Assembly: GCF_947500075.1 (NCBI RefSeq)
Contig: NZ_CANMQS010000001.1
Coordinates: forward strand, 124,001 to 188,000
Length of the DNA: 64,000 bases
Reading direction: 5' to 3'
DNA from: an uncultured Sulfitobacter sp.
Lineage (GTDB): Bacteria > Pseudomonadota > Alphaproteobacteria > Rhodobacterales > Rhodobacteraceae
Part shown: in pieces, positions 18,502-28,465 of the stretch
Layout of the letters: the number at the start of each line of letters is the position of its first letter
Position numbering within the stretch: the first letter of the stretch is position 1
Translations under genes and position numbers: made by a program
The notes under the pieces: model-generated
The model's input: only the letters and a program-made list of their open reading frames with translations
What the model was told of the DNA's origin: nothing
Databases searched by the model: none

Positions 18502-19263
18502 TCAGGTAAATTGTTCGCGGATCAGGCGTTCTTCCAACCCATGGCCCGGATCAAACAGGATCGTATGGGATACGCTGGGTTCAGACCGGATTTCAACGGC
18601 AACCACATCGCGGTGGCTGTGGCCATCCGCATCCGCCATCACCGGGCGTTTCTCCGCCTCCAGCACGTCAAAGCGCACAACCGCCTTTTTGGGCAACAGC
18701 GCCCCACGCCAGCGCCGGGGACGAAACGCGGACATCGCTGTGAGCGCCAGCACATCCGCACCAATCGGCAGGATCGGGCCATGGGCTGAATAATTGTAGG
18801 CCGTGGATCCGGCCGGTGTTGCCACCAGCGCCCCGTCACAGACCAGTTCCTGCAACCGCAGCCGCCCATCGACGGAGATTTGAAGCTTCGCCGCCTGTGG
18901 ACCTGCCCGCAGCAGCGACACTTCGTTGATCGCCAGCGCCTTTGAGATGCTGCCATCCAGATGCGTGGCTTCCATCACCAGCGGATTGATCACCGCCGTC
19001 TCTGCCGCTTCCAGCCGGGCAATCAGGTCACTTTCGCCGTAAGCATTCATCAAGAACCCGATGGTGCCCCGGTTCATCCCATAGACAGGCGCGCTCAGCG
19101 ATTGGGTGTCATGCAGGGTTTGCAGCATGAAGCCGTCCCCGCCCAGCGCCACGATGATCTCCGCCGCCTCCGGCGCAACATCGCCGTAGGTGCCGATCAG
19201 CGCCGCCCGCGCGGTCTGCGCCACCGGCGCGCGGCTGGCCATAAACGCAATCTTCAGCGACAT
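18502..19263 (-). CDS. nadK: NAD kinase
   Basis: 253 residues, slightly shorter than the E. coli enzyme but typical for alphaproteobacteria. It phosphorylates NAD to NADP. The ATP/NAD-binding GGDG motif is in [14 protein letters not shown], and [20 protein letters not shown] is the conserved second block. The start at 19263 is chosen because family homology begins at MSLKIAF; an upstream extension looks non-coding. It is divergent from glyA across a 195-base gap. Confidence 0.93.
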   Translation of the reverse strand: MSLKIAFMASRAPVAQTARAALIGTYGDVAPEAAEIIVALGGDGFMLQTLHDTQSLSAPVYGMNRGTIGFLMNAYGESDLIARLEAAETAVINPLVMEATHLDGSISKALAINEVSLLRAGPQAAKLQISVDGRLRLQELVCDGALVATPAGSTAYNYSAHGPILPIGADVLALTAMSAFRPRRWRGALLPKKAVVRFDVLEAEKRPVMADADGHSHRDVVAVEIRSEPSVSHTILFDPGHGLEERLIREQFT

Positions 19264-19458
19264 GGGCGCAGCTTGGATAAAGTGGTGGGCATGGCAAGGT
19301 TTCCGATCAGGCGCATTCTGCCTGTATTCCAACCACATATTCCCAAGCACTACCAGCTTTGGCGCGCAGATCGCCCGCTGCGTCGTTTTACAACCTTCCC
19401 GCGCGACGCACTTTAAGATAAACGGCACGCCAACCACGCCTAATCAGGGAATGATCCG

Positions 19459-20736
19459 ATGAAAGACTTCTTTACCTCCTCGCTCGCCCAAAGCGATCCC
19501 GATCTGATGGCTTCCATCACCGGAGAACTGGGCCGCCAGCGCAACGAGATTGAGCTGATCGCGTCAGAGAACATCGTCTCAGCCGCCGTGATGGAGGCGC
19601 AAGGCTCCGTGATGACCAACAAATACGCCGAAGGCTATGCCGGGCGGCGCTACTATGGCGGTTGCGAATATGTCGACGTTGCCGAACGTCTGGCGATTGA
19701 GCGTGCCTGCAAACTGTTTGGCGTCGATTTCGCCAACGTGCAGCCCAACTCCGGCTCACAGGCCAACCAGGGTGTGTTCCAGGCGCTGTTGCAGCCCGGT
19801 GATACCATTCTGGGCATGAGCCTCGACGCGGGTGGCCACCTCACGCATGGGGCCGCACCCAACCAATCGGGCAAATGGTTCAACGCCATCCAGTACGGCG
19901 TGCGCAAGCAGGACAACCTGCTGGATTACGATCAGGTGCAGGAACTGGCGACGGAGCATAAACCCAAGCTGATCATCGCTGGCGGGTCCGCCATCCCGCG
20001 CCAGATCGACTTCAAGCGCATGCGCGAGATTGCCGACAGTGTGGGCGCCTATCTGCACGTGGACATGGCCCACTTCGCGGGACTGGTGGCGGCGGGCGAA
20101 CACCCCTCCCCCTTCCCTCATGCGCATGTGGCGACCACCACCACCCACAAGACGCTGCGCGGCCCGCGCGGCGGCATGATCCTCACCAATGACGAGGCGC
20201 TGGCGAAGAAATTCAACTCCGCCATTTTCCCCGGCATTCAGGGCGGCCCGCTGATGCATGTGATCGCGGCCAAGGCCGTGGCCTTTGGCGAGGCGCTCCA
20301 GCCGGAGTTCAAACGCTACATCCAGCAGGTGATCACCAACGCGCAGGCGCTGAGCGATCAGCTCATCAAGGGCGGGCTGGACACGATCACCCACGGCACC
20401 GACACCCATGTGGTGCTGGTCGACCTGCGCCCCAAAGGCGTGAAAGGCAACGCAACCGAAAAGGCACTGGGCCGCGCCCATATCACCTGCAACAAGAACG
20501 GCGTGCCCTTCGACCCCGAAAAGCCCATGGTCACCTCCGGCATCCGTCTTGGCTCTCCCGCAGGCACCACCCGCGGCTTTGGGGAGGCTGAGTTCCGCCA
20601 GATCGCGGATTGGATCATCGAAGTTGTCGACGGCCTCGCCGCCAACGGCGAAGACGGCAACGGCGCGGTCGAAGCCAAGGTAAAGGCCGAAGTGGAAGCC
20701 ATGTGCGCCCGCTTCCCGCTGTACCCGAACCTCTAA
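19459..20736 (+). CDS. glyA: Serine hydroxymethyltransferase
   Basis: 425 residues, usual length. It is a PLP enzyme that converts serine and tetrahydrofolate into glycine and methylene-tetrahydrofolate. [10 protein letters not shown], the tetrahydrofolate-site region [13 protein letters not shown] and the PLP-lysine segment [14 protein letters not shown] are present. A 195-base upstream gap shared with divergent nadK holds the promoter. A strong terminator follows. Confidence 0.97.
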   Translation: MKDFFTSSLAQSDPDLMASITGELGRQRNEIELIASENIVSAAVMEAQGSVMTNKYAEGYAGRRYYGGCEYVDVAERLAIERACKLFGVDFANVQPNSGSQANQGVFQALLQPGDTILGMSLDAGGHLTHGAAPNQSGKWFNAIQYGVRKQDNLLDYDQVQELATEHKPKLIIAGGSAIPRQIDFKRMREIADSVGAYLHVDMAHFAGLVAAGEHPSPFPHAHVATTTTHKTLRGPRGGMILTNDEALAKKFNSAIFPGIQGGPLMHVIAAKAVAFGEALQPEFKRYIQQVITNAQALSDQLIKGGLDTITHGTDTHVVLVDLRPKGVKGNATEKALGRAHITCNKNGVPFDPEKPMVTSGIRLGSPAGTTRGFGEAEFRQIADWIIEVVDGLAANGEDGNGAVEAKVKAEVEAMCARFPLYPNL

Positions 20737-20756
20737 GGCCCCCGGCACATTCCAAA

Positions 20757-20791
20757 GCAAAGCCCCGGCATTACACCATCCGGGGCTTTTG
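20757..20791 (+). terminator. Rho-independent terminator after glyA
   Basis: CAAAGCCCCGG, an 11-base loop and CCGGGGCTTTTG form a perfect stem ending in TTTT, about 20 bases after the glyA stop. Confidence 0.88.
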
Positions 20792-20840
20792 CATGTCCGG
20801 CTCACCCCCTAAGCTGCCTGCACCCCATCAGGAGAGCCCC

Positions 20841-21233
20841 ATGATCATCCACCCCGCAGGCAGCCGCCCCTCCACCGCCGCCCCCGCCACGTATTTCACC
20901 GGCACCGTCCGCTTCGATCCGCTGATCAGCGCGCCGGAACCCGCCCGCCTGAACGGCGTGACCGTGACGTTTGAACCCGGTGCCCGCACGCATTGGCACA
21001 GCCATCCGCTGGGTCAGACCCTGATCGTGACCGCCGGATTGGGCCGCGCGCAGACCGACGGCAAAGCCATCCAGACCCTGCGCCCCGGCGATGTCGTCTG
21101 GATCCCACCGGGGGAGAAACACTGGCACGGTGCCGCGCCCGATTGCGCAATGACCCATATCGCCTTGCAGGAAGCGCAGGACGGCAGCGCTGCCGACTGG
21201 ATGGAGCCGGTGACGGACGCGCAATACGGCTAG
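20841..21233 (+). CDS. Cupin-domain protein
   Basis: 130 residues forming a single cupin barrel. Motif 1 is GARTHWHSHPLGQTLIVTAGLG (two or more His plus Gln in place of Glu), and motif 2 is PGDVVWIPPGEKHWHGAAP. These residues normally bind a metal ion. Such small cupins often act on or sense quinols and carboxymuconolactone-type compounds, but no substrate can be assigned. ATG 20841 has GGAGAG upstream. The 3' end overlaps the convergent VOC gene by 4 bases. Confidence 0.85.
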   Translation: MIIHPAGSRPSTAAPATYFTGTVRFDPLISAPEPARLNGVTVTFEPGARTHWHSHPLGQTLIVTAGLGRAQTDGKAIQTLRPGDVVWIPPGEKHWHGAAPDCAMTHIALQEAQDGSAADWMEPVTDAQYG

Positions 21234-21580
21234 ATATGCTCGGTGATGTTGATCAGCCGGCCCATCGGATCATGAACCATGAACCGCCGAATGCCCCATG
21301 GTTCTTCCGTGACCGGATAGACCAGCGCCACGCCCAGCGCCTCCGCCCGCTCAACCACCTCATCCAGATCGGTGACGAGCACACTCAGATCCGGCACCGG
21401 GCTGCCGCTGCCGCCCGATGACGCCACGCTCAGCTGCACCGGAGCCAGCTCATCCCCACCGAGCGTCACAATCCAAGTCATGTCCATCAGAATGTTCAGC
21501 GAAAACAGATCACTGTAAAACGCTGCCACCCCCTGCACATCCGCAGTGGCAAGATTGGCCACGATCCGCACAACGCTCAT
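21230..21580 (-). CDS. VOC-superfamily (glyoxalase-like) protein
   Basis: 116 residues forming two beta-alpha-beta-beta-beta modules: IVANLATADVQGVAAFYSDLF at the start and EPWGIRRFMVHDPMGRLINI at the end. These are the conserved edges of vicinal-oxygen-chelate proteins (glyoxalase, bleomycin-resistance, dioxygenase). The canonical metal-binding His at the start is replaced (ANLA), so it may not be a glyoxalase. It lies 9 bases after the next gene upstream on the same strand, so they may be cotranscribed. Confidence 0.8.
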   Translation of the reverse strand: MSVVRIVANLATADVQGVAAFYSDLFSLNILMDMTWIVTLGGDELAPVQLSVASSGGSGSPVPDLSVLVTDLDEVVERAEALGVALVYPVTEEPWGIRRFMVHDPMGRLINITEHI

Positions 21581-21589
21581 ATCCGTCCC

Positions 21590-21964
21590 TCACACAAAAC
21601 CGCGCCACCACATGTAGGCGATAAACGCCGCCGCCAGCAGCAGCACCTGAAAAGCAATCACCCCCAGCAGCCGCAGCAAGCGGTCGCGCCGCTGCGCATT
21701 GACGTTGATGGCGCGCAGATGGTTGGTGACCAACTCATAGGCATGCATGACCTTGGTGCGGTCAATCTGCTTGGCGGTCTTCGGACTGCGCGCCGCGCGA
21801 TCCGCCGCAACCAGCACCGCCACCTGCTTGCGCGCCCAGCGCGGCAACATCCGCCGTCCCTTGCGCACCGCCTGCCCCAGATCACGCCCCTTCACCCCCA
21901 GCCGCTCTTCCATCAGCGCACGCACGGCTTCAGCCTTCATGGGAATGTCACGCATATCTGTCAT
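21590..21964 (-). CDS. Small tail-anchored membrane protein, function unknown
   Basis: 124 residues. The N-terminal ~95 residues are basic and helical (many Arg/Lys, e.g. KGRRMLPRWARKQ). The last ~25 residues form one transmembrane helix (LLGVIAFQVLLLAAAFIAYMWW). It is not recognised as a known family. It is divergent from an alpha/beta hydrolase 35 bases away and upstream of the VOC gene. The start could also be one of two later Met codons (21955 or 21940), as no clear ribosome site favours the first. Confidence 0.65.
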   Translation of the reverse strand: MTDMRDIPMKAEAVRALMEERLGVKGRDLGQAVRKGRRMLPRWARKQVAVLVAADRAARSPKTAKQIDRTKVMHAYELVTNHLRAINVNAQRRDRLLRLLGVIAFQVLLLAAAFIAYMWWRGFV

Positions 21965-21999
21965 GGCGCATTTTTAATCGCACTGGTGCACGTCCCGCA

Positions 22000-22782
22000 A
22001 TGACCCTACAAAACCCCATGCTCGCGTATTCCATATTTGACACAATCGATGGCACCGCCCCGCCTCTGATGATCGTGCACGGCCTCTACGGCTCGGGGCG
22101 CAACTGGGGCGTGATCGCCAAACGCCTGTCCGACCGTGGCCCTACCATCACGCCGGATCTGCGCAACCACGGCTCCAGCCCCCGGCACGCCAGCCACAGC
22201 TACCCCGACCTCGCCGCGGATCTTGCTGACCTCATCACCCACATCGGCGGCCCCGTGGACCTCTGCGGCCACTCCATGGGCGGCAAGGCGGCCATGGCGC
22301 TGGCCCTCACCCAACCCCACCTCATCCGCAAACTGGTCATCGCTGACATCGCCCCCATCGCCTATGCCCACACCCAACAAGGCATGATCGACGCCATGCG
22401 CACCGTCGATCTCACCACCCTCACCCGCCGCTCCGACGCAGAAACCCAACTCGCCGCCGCAGGCATCGACCGCAGCCTGCAAAGCTTCTTCACCCAATCG
22501 CTCGATGTGCCCAACAAACAATGGCGCCTGAACCTCGACACGCTGGAAGCGGAGATGGACAAGATCATCGGCTGGCCCGAAGAGCTCACCGGCCCCTTCA
22601 CAAACCCCACCCTCTTCCTTTCGGGGGGCGCGTCGGACTACGTCCTGCCAGACCACCGCCCCAAAATCCGCGCCCTCTTCCCCCGCGCCCGCTTCGCCAA
22701 ACTCCCCGGTGCGGGCCACTGGCTCCACGCCGAAAACCCCCGCGCATTCGAAGCCTCCCTGCGCGTTTTCCTCGACGCCTGA
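22000..22782 (+). CDS. Alpha/beta-fold hydrolase (YbfF-like esterase)
   Basis: 260 residues. The oxyanion-hole HG is in [15 protein letters not shown], the nucleophile elbow is [10 protein letters not shown] (Ser), the acid is probably in [11 protein letters not shown] and the catalytic His is in [11 protein letters not shown]. It resembles YbfF-type acyl esterases that act on short acyl-CoA or similar thioesters and esters. The start may alternatively be the Met at 22018. It precedes carB by 127 bases. Confidence 0.85.
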   Translation: MTLQNPMLAYSIFDTIDGTAPPLMIVHGLYGSGRNWGVIAKRLSDRGPTITPDLRNHGSSPRHASHSYPDLAADLADLITHIGGPVDLCGHSMGGKAAMALALTQPHLIRKLVIADIAPIAYAHTQQGMIDAMRTVDLTTLTRRSDAETQLAAAGIDRSLQSFFTQSLDVPNKQWRLNLDTLEAEMDKIIGWPEELTGPFTNPTLFLSGGASDYVLPDHRPKIRALFPRARFAKLPGAGHWLHAENPRAFEASLRVFLDA

Positions 22783-22821
22783 CCCTTTCCCCCTTCCAAA
22801 TGGTTCAAAAAACCCGGGGGC

Positions 22822-22839
22822 TTGGGGGCTGGCCCCCAA
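22822..22839 (+). promoter_or_regulatory. Hairpin in the carB leader
   Basis: TTGGGGG, loop CTGG, CCCCCAA forms a perfect 7-bp stem about 70 bases before the carB ATG. It lacks a U-tract. It may affect carB leader RNA, or simply end the hydrolase transcript. Confidence 0.35.
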
Positions 22840-22909
22840 TTCCACCCTTGCACCCCGCGTTCCCATCCCTATAACGCGGCTAATTTGCTTATTTTCAGGG
22901 GGCGGACCA

Positions 22910-25900
22910 ATGCCAAAAAGAACCGACATCCAGTCGATCATGATCATTGGTGCGGGTCCCATTGTCATCGGACAGGCCTGTGAATTCGACTACTCCGGCG
23001 CGCAGGCCTGCAAGGCGCTGAAAGAGGAAGGCTACCGGGTCATCCTCGTCAACTCCAACCCCGCCACCATCATGACCGATCCCGGTCTTGCGGACGCCAC
23101 CTATATTGAGCCCATCACCCCCGAAATGGTCGCCAAGATCATCGAAAAGGAACGCCCCGACGCGCTCCTGCCCACCATGGGCGGCCAGACAGGCCTGAAC
23201 ACCTCGCTGGCCCTTGAAGAAATGGGCGTGCTCGACAAATACAACGTTGAGATGATCGGCGCCAAACGCGAAGCCATTGAAATGGCCGAAGACCGCAAGC
23301 TTTTCCGCGAAGCGATGGACCGTCTGGGCATTGAAAACCCGCGCGCCACCATCTGCACCGCGCCCAAAGATGCAGACGGGAAAAAGGACCTCGCCGCCGG
23401 TGTCGCCATCGCGCTGGAAACCCTCGAAGAGATCGGCCTGCCCGCCATCATCCGCCCCGCCTTCACCATGGGCGGCACCGGCGGTGGCGTGGCCTACAAC
23501 CGTGAGGATTACGAGGCCATCTGCCGCTCCGGCATGGACGCCTCCCCCACCGGCCAGATCCTGATCGACGAATCCCTGCTCGGCTGGAAAGAATTCGAAA
23601 TGGAAGTTGTGCGCGACACCGCCGACAACGCCATCATCGTCTGCGCCATCGAAAACGTGGACCCGATGGGCGTGCACACCGGCGATTCCATCACCGTGGC
23701 CCCCGCGCTCACGCTCACGGACAAAGAATATCAAATCATGCGCAACCACTCCATCGCCGTCCTGCGGGAGATTGGCGTGGAAACCGGAGGCTCCAACGTG
23801 CAATGGGCCGTGAACCCCGCCGATGGCCGCATGGTGGTGATCGAAATGAACCCGCGCGTCTCGCGCTCTTCGGCACTGGCCTCCAAGGCCACCGGTTTCC
23901 CGATCGCCAAGATTGCCGCCAAACTCGCTGTCGGCTTCACCCTGGATGAACTCGACAACGACATCACCGGCGTCACGCCCGCGTCGTTCGAACCCACAAT
24001 CGACTACGTCGTCACCAAGATCCCCAAATTCGCCTTTGAGAAATTCCCCGGCTCCGAGCCGAACCTGACCACCGCGATGAAATCCGTCGGCGAAGCCATG
24101 TCCATCGGCCGCACGATCCACGAGTCCATGCAAAAGGCCCTCGCCTCGATGGAAGAAGGCCTGACCGGCTTTGATGAAATCACCATCCCCGGCGTGACCG
24201 AAGCGGACGCGGACACGCCGATGTCCCCCGACAATCGCGCCGCCATCGTCAAAGCCATCTCCCGGCAGACCCCCGACCGGTTGCGCACCATCGCGCAGGC
24301 CATGCGCCACGGCCTCTCGGATGATGACATCCACGGCGTCACCATGTTCGACCCGTGGTTCCTTGCCCGCATCCGCGAAATCATCACCGCCGAAGAGGAC
24401 GTGAAGGCAAACGGCCTTCCGACCGATGAGGCAGGCCTGCGTCACTTGAAAATGATGGGCTTCACCGATGCCCGCCTGGCACATCTGGCAGGCATGAAGG
24501 AAAATCAGGTCCGCGCCACCCGCCAGGCCGCAGGCGTGGTCGCCGTCTTCAAACGCATTGATACCTGCGCCGCTGAGTTTGAAGCCCAAACCCCCTATAT
24601 GTATTCCACCTACGAGGCCCCGATGATGGGCGACGTGGAATGCGAAGCGCGGCCCTCCGACCGCAAAAAGGTCGTCATCCTCGGCGGTGGCCCCAACCGC
24701 ATCGGGCAAGGCATCGAATTCGACTATTGCTGCTGTCACGCCTGCTACGCTTTGACCGACGCGGGTTATGAAACCATCATGGTCAACTGCAACCCCGAAA
24801 CGGTTTCAACCGACTACGACACCTCCGACCGCCTCTATTTTGAGCCTCTGACCTTTGAGCACGTCATGGAAATCCTCCGGGTGGAGCAGGAGAACGGCAC
24901 GCTGCACGGCGTCATCGTCCAGTTCGGCGGTCAGACCCCTCTGAAAATCGCCGGTGCCCTGCATGAGGCTGGCATCCCCATCCTCGGCACCACCCCCGAC
25001 GCCATTGACCTGGCCGAAGATCGGGAGCGTTTTCAACAGCTTGTCCAATCCCTCGGCCTCAAACAACCCAACAACGGCATCGCCAGCACCGACGCCGAAG
25101 CCTTGAGTATCGCCGAAGAGATTGGCTTCCCCCTCGTCATCCGCCCCTCCTACGTCCTCGGCGGCCGCGCCATGGAAATCGTCCGCGACATGGCCTCGCT
25201 CGAACGCTACATTTCCAGCGCCGTGGTCGTGTCCGGCGACAGCCCCGTGCTGCTCGACAGCTATCTCTCCGGTGCGGTTGAGCTGGACGTGGATGCCCTG
25301 TGTGACGGCACGGATGTGCATGTCGCAGGCATCATGCAGCACATCGAAGAAGCCGGCGTGCACTCCGGCGACAGCGCCTGCTCCCTGCCGCCCTACTCCC
25401 TCTCGAAAGAGATCATTGCCGAAGTCGAACGCCAGACCCATGCGCTGGCACGCGCCCTCAACGTTGTCGGCCTGATGAACATCCAGTTCGCGGTCAAGGA
25501 CGGTGTGATCTACCTCATCGAAGTAAACCCCCGCGCCTCCCGCACCGTGCCTTTCGTCGCCAAAGCCACTGATTCAGCGATTGCCTCCATCGCCGCGCGG
25601 ATCATGGCCGGCGCCAAACTCTCCGATTTCCCCATGCGCGCCCCCTATCCGGAGCAAAGCTCCTACAGTGACACCCTGCCGCTGGGCGACCCGATGACAC
25701 TGGCCGATCCCAACATGCCGTGGTTCTCCGTCAAGGAAGCCGTGCTGCCCTTTGCCCGCTTCCCCGGCGTCGACACCCTGCTTGGCCCCGAAATGCGCTC
25801 CACCGGTGAAGTCATGGGCTGGGACCGCGACTTCCCCCGCGCGTTTCTCAAGGCGCAAATGGGCGCGGGCACCATCTTGCCCTCCGAAGGCTGTGCGTTC

Positions 25901-26275
25901 CTTTCGATCAAAGACGCCGACAAAACCGACGACATGTTGTCAGCCGCCCGGATCCTGCGCGATCAGGGCTTTACCATCGTCGCCACCCGTGGGACGGCGA
26001 CCTGGCTATCGTCGCACGACATTTCTTGCGAAACGGTTAACAAGGTCTACGAAGGCCGGCCTGATATCACTGACATGATGAAAGACGGGGGCGTGCATCT
26101 GCTGATGAACACCACCGAAGGCGCGCAAGCCGTGGAAGACAGCAAGTCCATCCGCTCCATCGCGCTTTATGACAAGATCCCCTACTACACCACCGCCGCC
26201 GGGTCCTACGCCGCCGCTCTGGCCATCAAGGCCCAGGCCGAGGATGAAATCGGCGTAAAGGCGTTGCAGGGATAG
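22910..26275 (+). CDS. carB: Carbamoyl-phosphate synthase large subunit
   Basis: 1121 residues, a little longer than the ~1073 of E. coli, as is usual in alphaproteobacteria. It makes carbamoyl phosphate from ammonia (from CarA), bicarbonate and two ATP for pyrimidine and arginine synthesis. Two homologous ATP-grasp halves are visible ([17 protein letters not shown] and [17 protein letters not shown]), and the C-terminal ~140 residues form the allosteric MGS-like domain ([16 protein letters not shown]). The ATG at 22910 follows AGGGGGCGG. carA is not adjacent. A longer in-frame reading into the hydrolase gene is rejected. Confidence 0.98.
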   Translation: MPKRTDIQSIMIIGAGPIVIGQACEFDYSGAQACKALKEEGYRVILVNSNPATIMTDPGLADATYIEPITPEMVAKIIEKERPDALLPTMGGQTGLNTSLALEEMGVLDKYNVEMIGAKREAIEMAEDRKLFREAMDRLGIENPRATICTAPKDADGKKDLAAGVAIALETLEEIGLPAIIRPAFTMGGTGGGVAYNREDYEAICRSGMDASPTGQILIDESLLGWKEFEMEVVRDTADNAIIVCAIENVDPMGVHTGDSITVAPALTLTDKEYQIMRNHSIAVLREIGVETGGSNVQWAVNPADGRMVVIEMNPRVSRSSALASKATGFPIAKIAAKLAVGFTLDELDNDITGVTPASFEPTIDYVVTKIPKFAFEKFPGSEPNLTTAMKSVGEAMSIGRTIHESMQKALASMEEGLTGFDEITIPGVTEADADTPMSPDNRAAIVKAISRQTPDRLRTIAQAMRHGLSDDDIHGVTMFDPWFLARIREIITAEEDVKANGLPTDEAGLRHLKMMGFTDARLAHLAGMKENQVRATRQAAGVVAVFKRIDTCAAEFEAQTPYMYSTYEAPMMGDVECEARPSDRKKVVILGGGPNRIGQGIEFDYCCCHACYALTDAGYETIMVNCNPETVSTDYDTSDRLYFEPLTFEHVMEILRVEQENGTLHGVIVQFGGQTPLKIAGALHEAGIPILGTTPDAIDLAEDRERFQQLVQSLGLKQPNNGIASTDAEALSIAEEIGFPLVIRPSYVLGGRAMEIVRDMASLERYISSAVVVSGDSPVLLDSYLSGAVELDVDALCDGTDVHVAGIMQHIEEAGVHSGDSACSLPPYSLSKEIIAEVERQTHALARALNVVGLMNIQFAVKDGVIYLIEVNPRASRTVPFVAKATDSAIASIAARIMAGAKLSDFPMRAPYPEQSSYSDTLPLGDPMTLADPNMPWFSVKEAVLPFARFPGVDTLLGPEMRSTGEVMGWDRDFPRAFLKAQMGAGTILPSEGCAFLSIKDADKTDDMLSAARILRDQGFTIVATRGTATWLSSHDISCETVNKVYEGRPDITDMMKDGGVHLLMNTTEGAQAVEDSKSIRSIALYDKIPYYTTAAGSYAAALAIKAQAEDEIGVKALQG

Positions 26276-26353
26276 GCAGACGCGCAGGTTTACCGCAATT
26301 CACATCAAATATGGCAAATCCAACCCGTTTTTGTTAACACTTTTGCCCAGGCC

Positions 26354-26397
26354 CCGGTGCACAGCCGGTGTACAGGTTGTGTACAGGTTGTGACTCC
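26354..26397 (+). repeat. 11-bp-period direct-repeat array upstream of the KAS III gene
   Basis: Four consecutive 11-base units: CCGGTGCACAG, CCGGTGTACAG, GTTGTGTACAG and a degenerate GTTGTGACTCC. The shared core is GTGYACAG, one unit per DNA turn. It ends about 67 bases before the proposed ATG and so lies in the promoter region. It looks like a multi-site operator. Confidence 0.6.
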
Positions 26398-26464
26398 GGT
26401 GCAGACTTGAGTTACCCACACGAAGAACGCCCCGTAAGATACTGTGAATAAAGAAAGAAACCAG

Positions 26465-27589
26465 ATGTACACACCCGCAATCACCGGTACAGGCGTTTTC
26501 ACCCCCGATCAGGTCATCACCAACGCCGAATTGGTCGAAGCCTTTAACGCTTTTGTGGATCTCTACAACGCCGAAAATGCCGCCGCGATTGAAGCCGGTG
26601 ACCTGCCCGCCAAGGAGTATTCCTCGGAGGACTTCATCTTCAAAGCCTCCGGCATCGAACAGCGCTATGTGATTGATAAAACAGGCGTGCTCGACCCCCA
26701 CGTCATGCACCCCCTGCTGCGCCAGCGCGCCGATGATGAACCCTCCCTGATGGCCGAAATGGCGCTGGATGCGGCCCAAAAAGCCCTCAAGGCCGCAGGC
26801 AAAACCGCCGCTGACGTGGACGCGGTGATCTGCGCCGCTTCCAACCTCGAACGCGCCTACCCCGCTGTGGCCATCGAGATCCAGAAACTACTGAATATCA
26901 ACGGCTTCGCCTTCGACATGAATGTCGCCTGCTCCTCCGCCACCTTCGGCATTCAGGCCGCTGCCGACATGGTCCGCTCCGGCTCCATCCGCTCCGCTTT
27001 GGTCGTCAATCCGGAGATCTGCTCCGCCCATCTCGAATGGCGCGACCGGGATTGCCATTTCATCTTTGGCGACGTGGCCACAGCCACCCTGATCGAACGC
27101 AGTGAAGACGCGGCAGGCGCCTATTTCGAAATAAAATCAACCCGCTGCGCGACAGATTTTTCCAACAACATCCGCAACAACAACGGCTTCCTGCGCCGCT
27201 CCCGCCCTGATGGCGTGGCCGACCGACGCGACATGCAGTTCATGCAAAACGGCCGCAAAGTCTTCAAGGAAGTGTTGCCGCTGGTGTCTGAGCACATCGC
27301 GGGACATATGGCGGGCAATGGCGTGCAAGCCGCTGATCTCAAACGCATCTGGCTGCATCAGGCAAACAAGTCAATGAATGATTTCATCGGCCGCAAAGTG
27401 CTGGGGCGCACGCCGGAGGCAGGGGAACAGCCCAACATCCTCCAGGACTATGCCAATACGTCCTCCGCCGGCTCCATCATCGCATTCTCCAAGTATTCCG
27501 AGGACTTGGCCGACGGTGATACCGGGCTGATCTGCTCTTTCGGGGCGGGATATTCCGTGGGCTCGGTGATTGTTCAACGCCACGGCTGA
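26465..27589 (+). CDS. Beta-ketoacyl-ACP synthase III-like enzyme
   Basis: 374 residues, clearly longer than FabH (~320). The Cys-His-Asn catalytic triad is intact: Cys156 in MNVACSSATFG, His298 in WLHQANKSMNDF and Asn331 in DYANTSSAGSII. Extra sequence lies at about residues 25-55 and 75-95, which would alter the acyl-binding region. It may start a specialised fatty-acid or polyketide chain rather than bulk synthesis. The ATG at 26465 is preferred because similarity starts at MYTPAITGTGVF; a GTG at 26444 would add 7 residues. A repeat array sits in its promoter region and no other lipid genes are adjacent. Confidence 0.85.
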   Translation: MYTPAITGTGVFTPDQVITNAELVEAFNAFVDLYNAENAAAIEAGDLPAKEYSSEDFIFKASGIEQRYVIDKTGVLDPHVMHPLLRQRADDEPSLMAEMALDAAQKALKAAGKTAADVDAVICAASNLERAYPAVAIEIQKLLNINGFAFDMNVACSSATFGIQAAADMVRSGSIRSALVVNPEICSAHLEWRDRDCHFIFGDVATATLIERSEDAAGAYFEIKSTRCATDFSNNIRNNNGFLRRSRPDGVADRRDMQFMQNGRKVFKEVLPLVSEHIAGHMAGNGVQAADLKRIWLHQANKSMNDFIGRKVLGRTPEAGEQPNILQDYANTSSAGSIIAFSKYSEDLADGDTGLICSFGAGYSVGSVIVQRHG

Positions 27590-27624
27590 GAAAATCACAG
27601 CCCGTTAAGCGTCTTTTAACGAAA

Positions 27625-27649
27625 CCCGTTTATGACCTTCGGCAACGGG
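27625..27649 (-). terminator. Possible terminator of the 27726-28184 gene
   Basis: CCCGTT and AACGGG form a 6-bp stem with a 13-base loop. On the minus strand it is followed by TTTCGTT, so it may end the regulator transcript. The stem is short. Confidence 0.35.
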
Positions 27650-27725
27650 CACATCCCGTTCCCAATAACGATCCACGAGGCAATCCCCCCGTCCCCGCTA
27701 CCGGCCAAATCGCGAAAGGAGAGCA

Positions 27726-28184
27726 TCAGTCACTCTCCTCCTCCAGATTGAGCTTCATATCGACCAGCACCTGTTGCAGCATGGTCGTTTCTTTCAACAG
27801 CCGTTTGGCTTCATTCACGGTGATCCGCCCGTCCTCCATGGACTGCTGATACTCCGCCATCAGCATCGCAAACCGCTGGCTGAGCGCGATCACATCCGAA
27901 TTCACCCCGCCGGAGCGTTCCGAATTGGCACGGCGATCATCAAACCCAAGGGTGATCCCGCGGATCTCTGCCAGCGCGCCGGTCACATGCGGATAGCTGG
28001 CCGCCTCTTCCAGCAGGCCGACCGCGTCGATCGGCATGAAGCGGTCAGAATGTTCTTCATTATCAGAATAGTAGCGCCCCAGCGTCGCCTTGGATTTGCC
28101 GGTCAGCGTGCAGGCGCGTTCAATCCCGACGTCTTTCACAAGCGCTTCTGTGTGCTTTTTCAGATAACTGCCAATACCGGCCAT
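27726..28184 (-). CDS. Small putative DNA-binding regulator
   Basis: 152 residues. The first 70 residues resemble a lambda-repressor-type helix-turn-helix (GIERACTLTGKSKATLGRYY followed by FMPIDAVGLLEEAA), recalling phage CII/CP76-type regulators. The C-terminal ~60 residues are helical and probably a coiled coil (MLMAEYQQSMEDGRITVNEA). No phage genes lie nearby, so it is a chromosomal regulator of unknown target. The start at 28184 (MAGIGSYL) is preferred; an ATG 21 bases upstream also has an AAGGG and remains possible. It diverges from tdk across a structured gap. Confidence 0.6.
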   Translation of the reverse strand: MAGIGSYLKKHTEALVKDVGIERACTLTGKSKATLGRYYSDNEEHSDRFMPIDAVGLLEEAASYPHVTGALAEIRGITLGFDDRRANSERSGGVNSDVIALSQRFAMLMAEYQQSMEDGRITVNEAKRLLKETTMLQQVLVDMKLNLEEESD

Positions 28185-28343
28185 ACGCTTGTCCCGTCTT
28201 CTCATTCGGCCCTTTTTTCAAAGGGGAACCTACACTTGTTTTTCCCATTAATCCTTTCAGCAGTAAATGTCATTTTCTATCTGCGCCTCATGAGTAAGAA
28301 GGCGGTACGAGTAACCATTGACCCCATGATGGGTGGATGGGGT

Positions 28344-28402
28344 CGTAGATCTCTGCGGGTAAGGGGCCCCGCAGGCCGCCCCCCGCGGCAGCAGATCTAC
28401 GT
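28344..28402 (+). promoter_or_regulatory. Long imperfect stem-loop in the tdk upstream region
   Basis: CGTAGATCT plus CTGC pairs with GCAG, a bulged C, and AGATCTACG (13 pairs), enclosing a very GC-rich inner loop. It lies 65 bases before the tdk ATG. It may be a leader RNA structure or a binding site. No known riboswitch class is recognised. Confidence 0.45.
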
Positions 28403-28465
28403 ACCTGTCTCTGTCCCGACGGTTCCTACCTTGCTTGGCCGTGCGGCTGTGCGTAACACAGGCCC

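Noticed and set aside
22895..24739. A 614-codon open frame opposite carB
   Set aside because: Gly/His/Asp-rich shadow of a fully conserved gene.
27726..28184. Phage-type regulator as sign of a prophage
   Set aside because: No integrase, structural or lysis genes nearby; the region is flanked by housekeeping genes.
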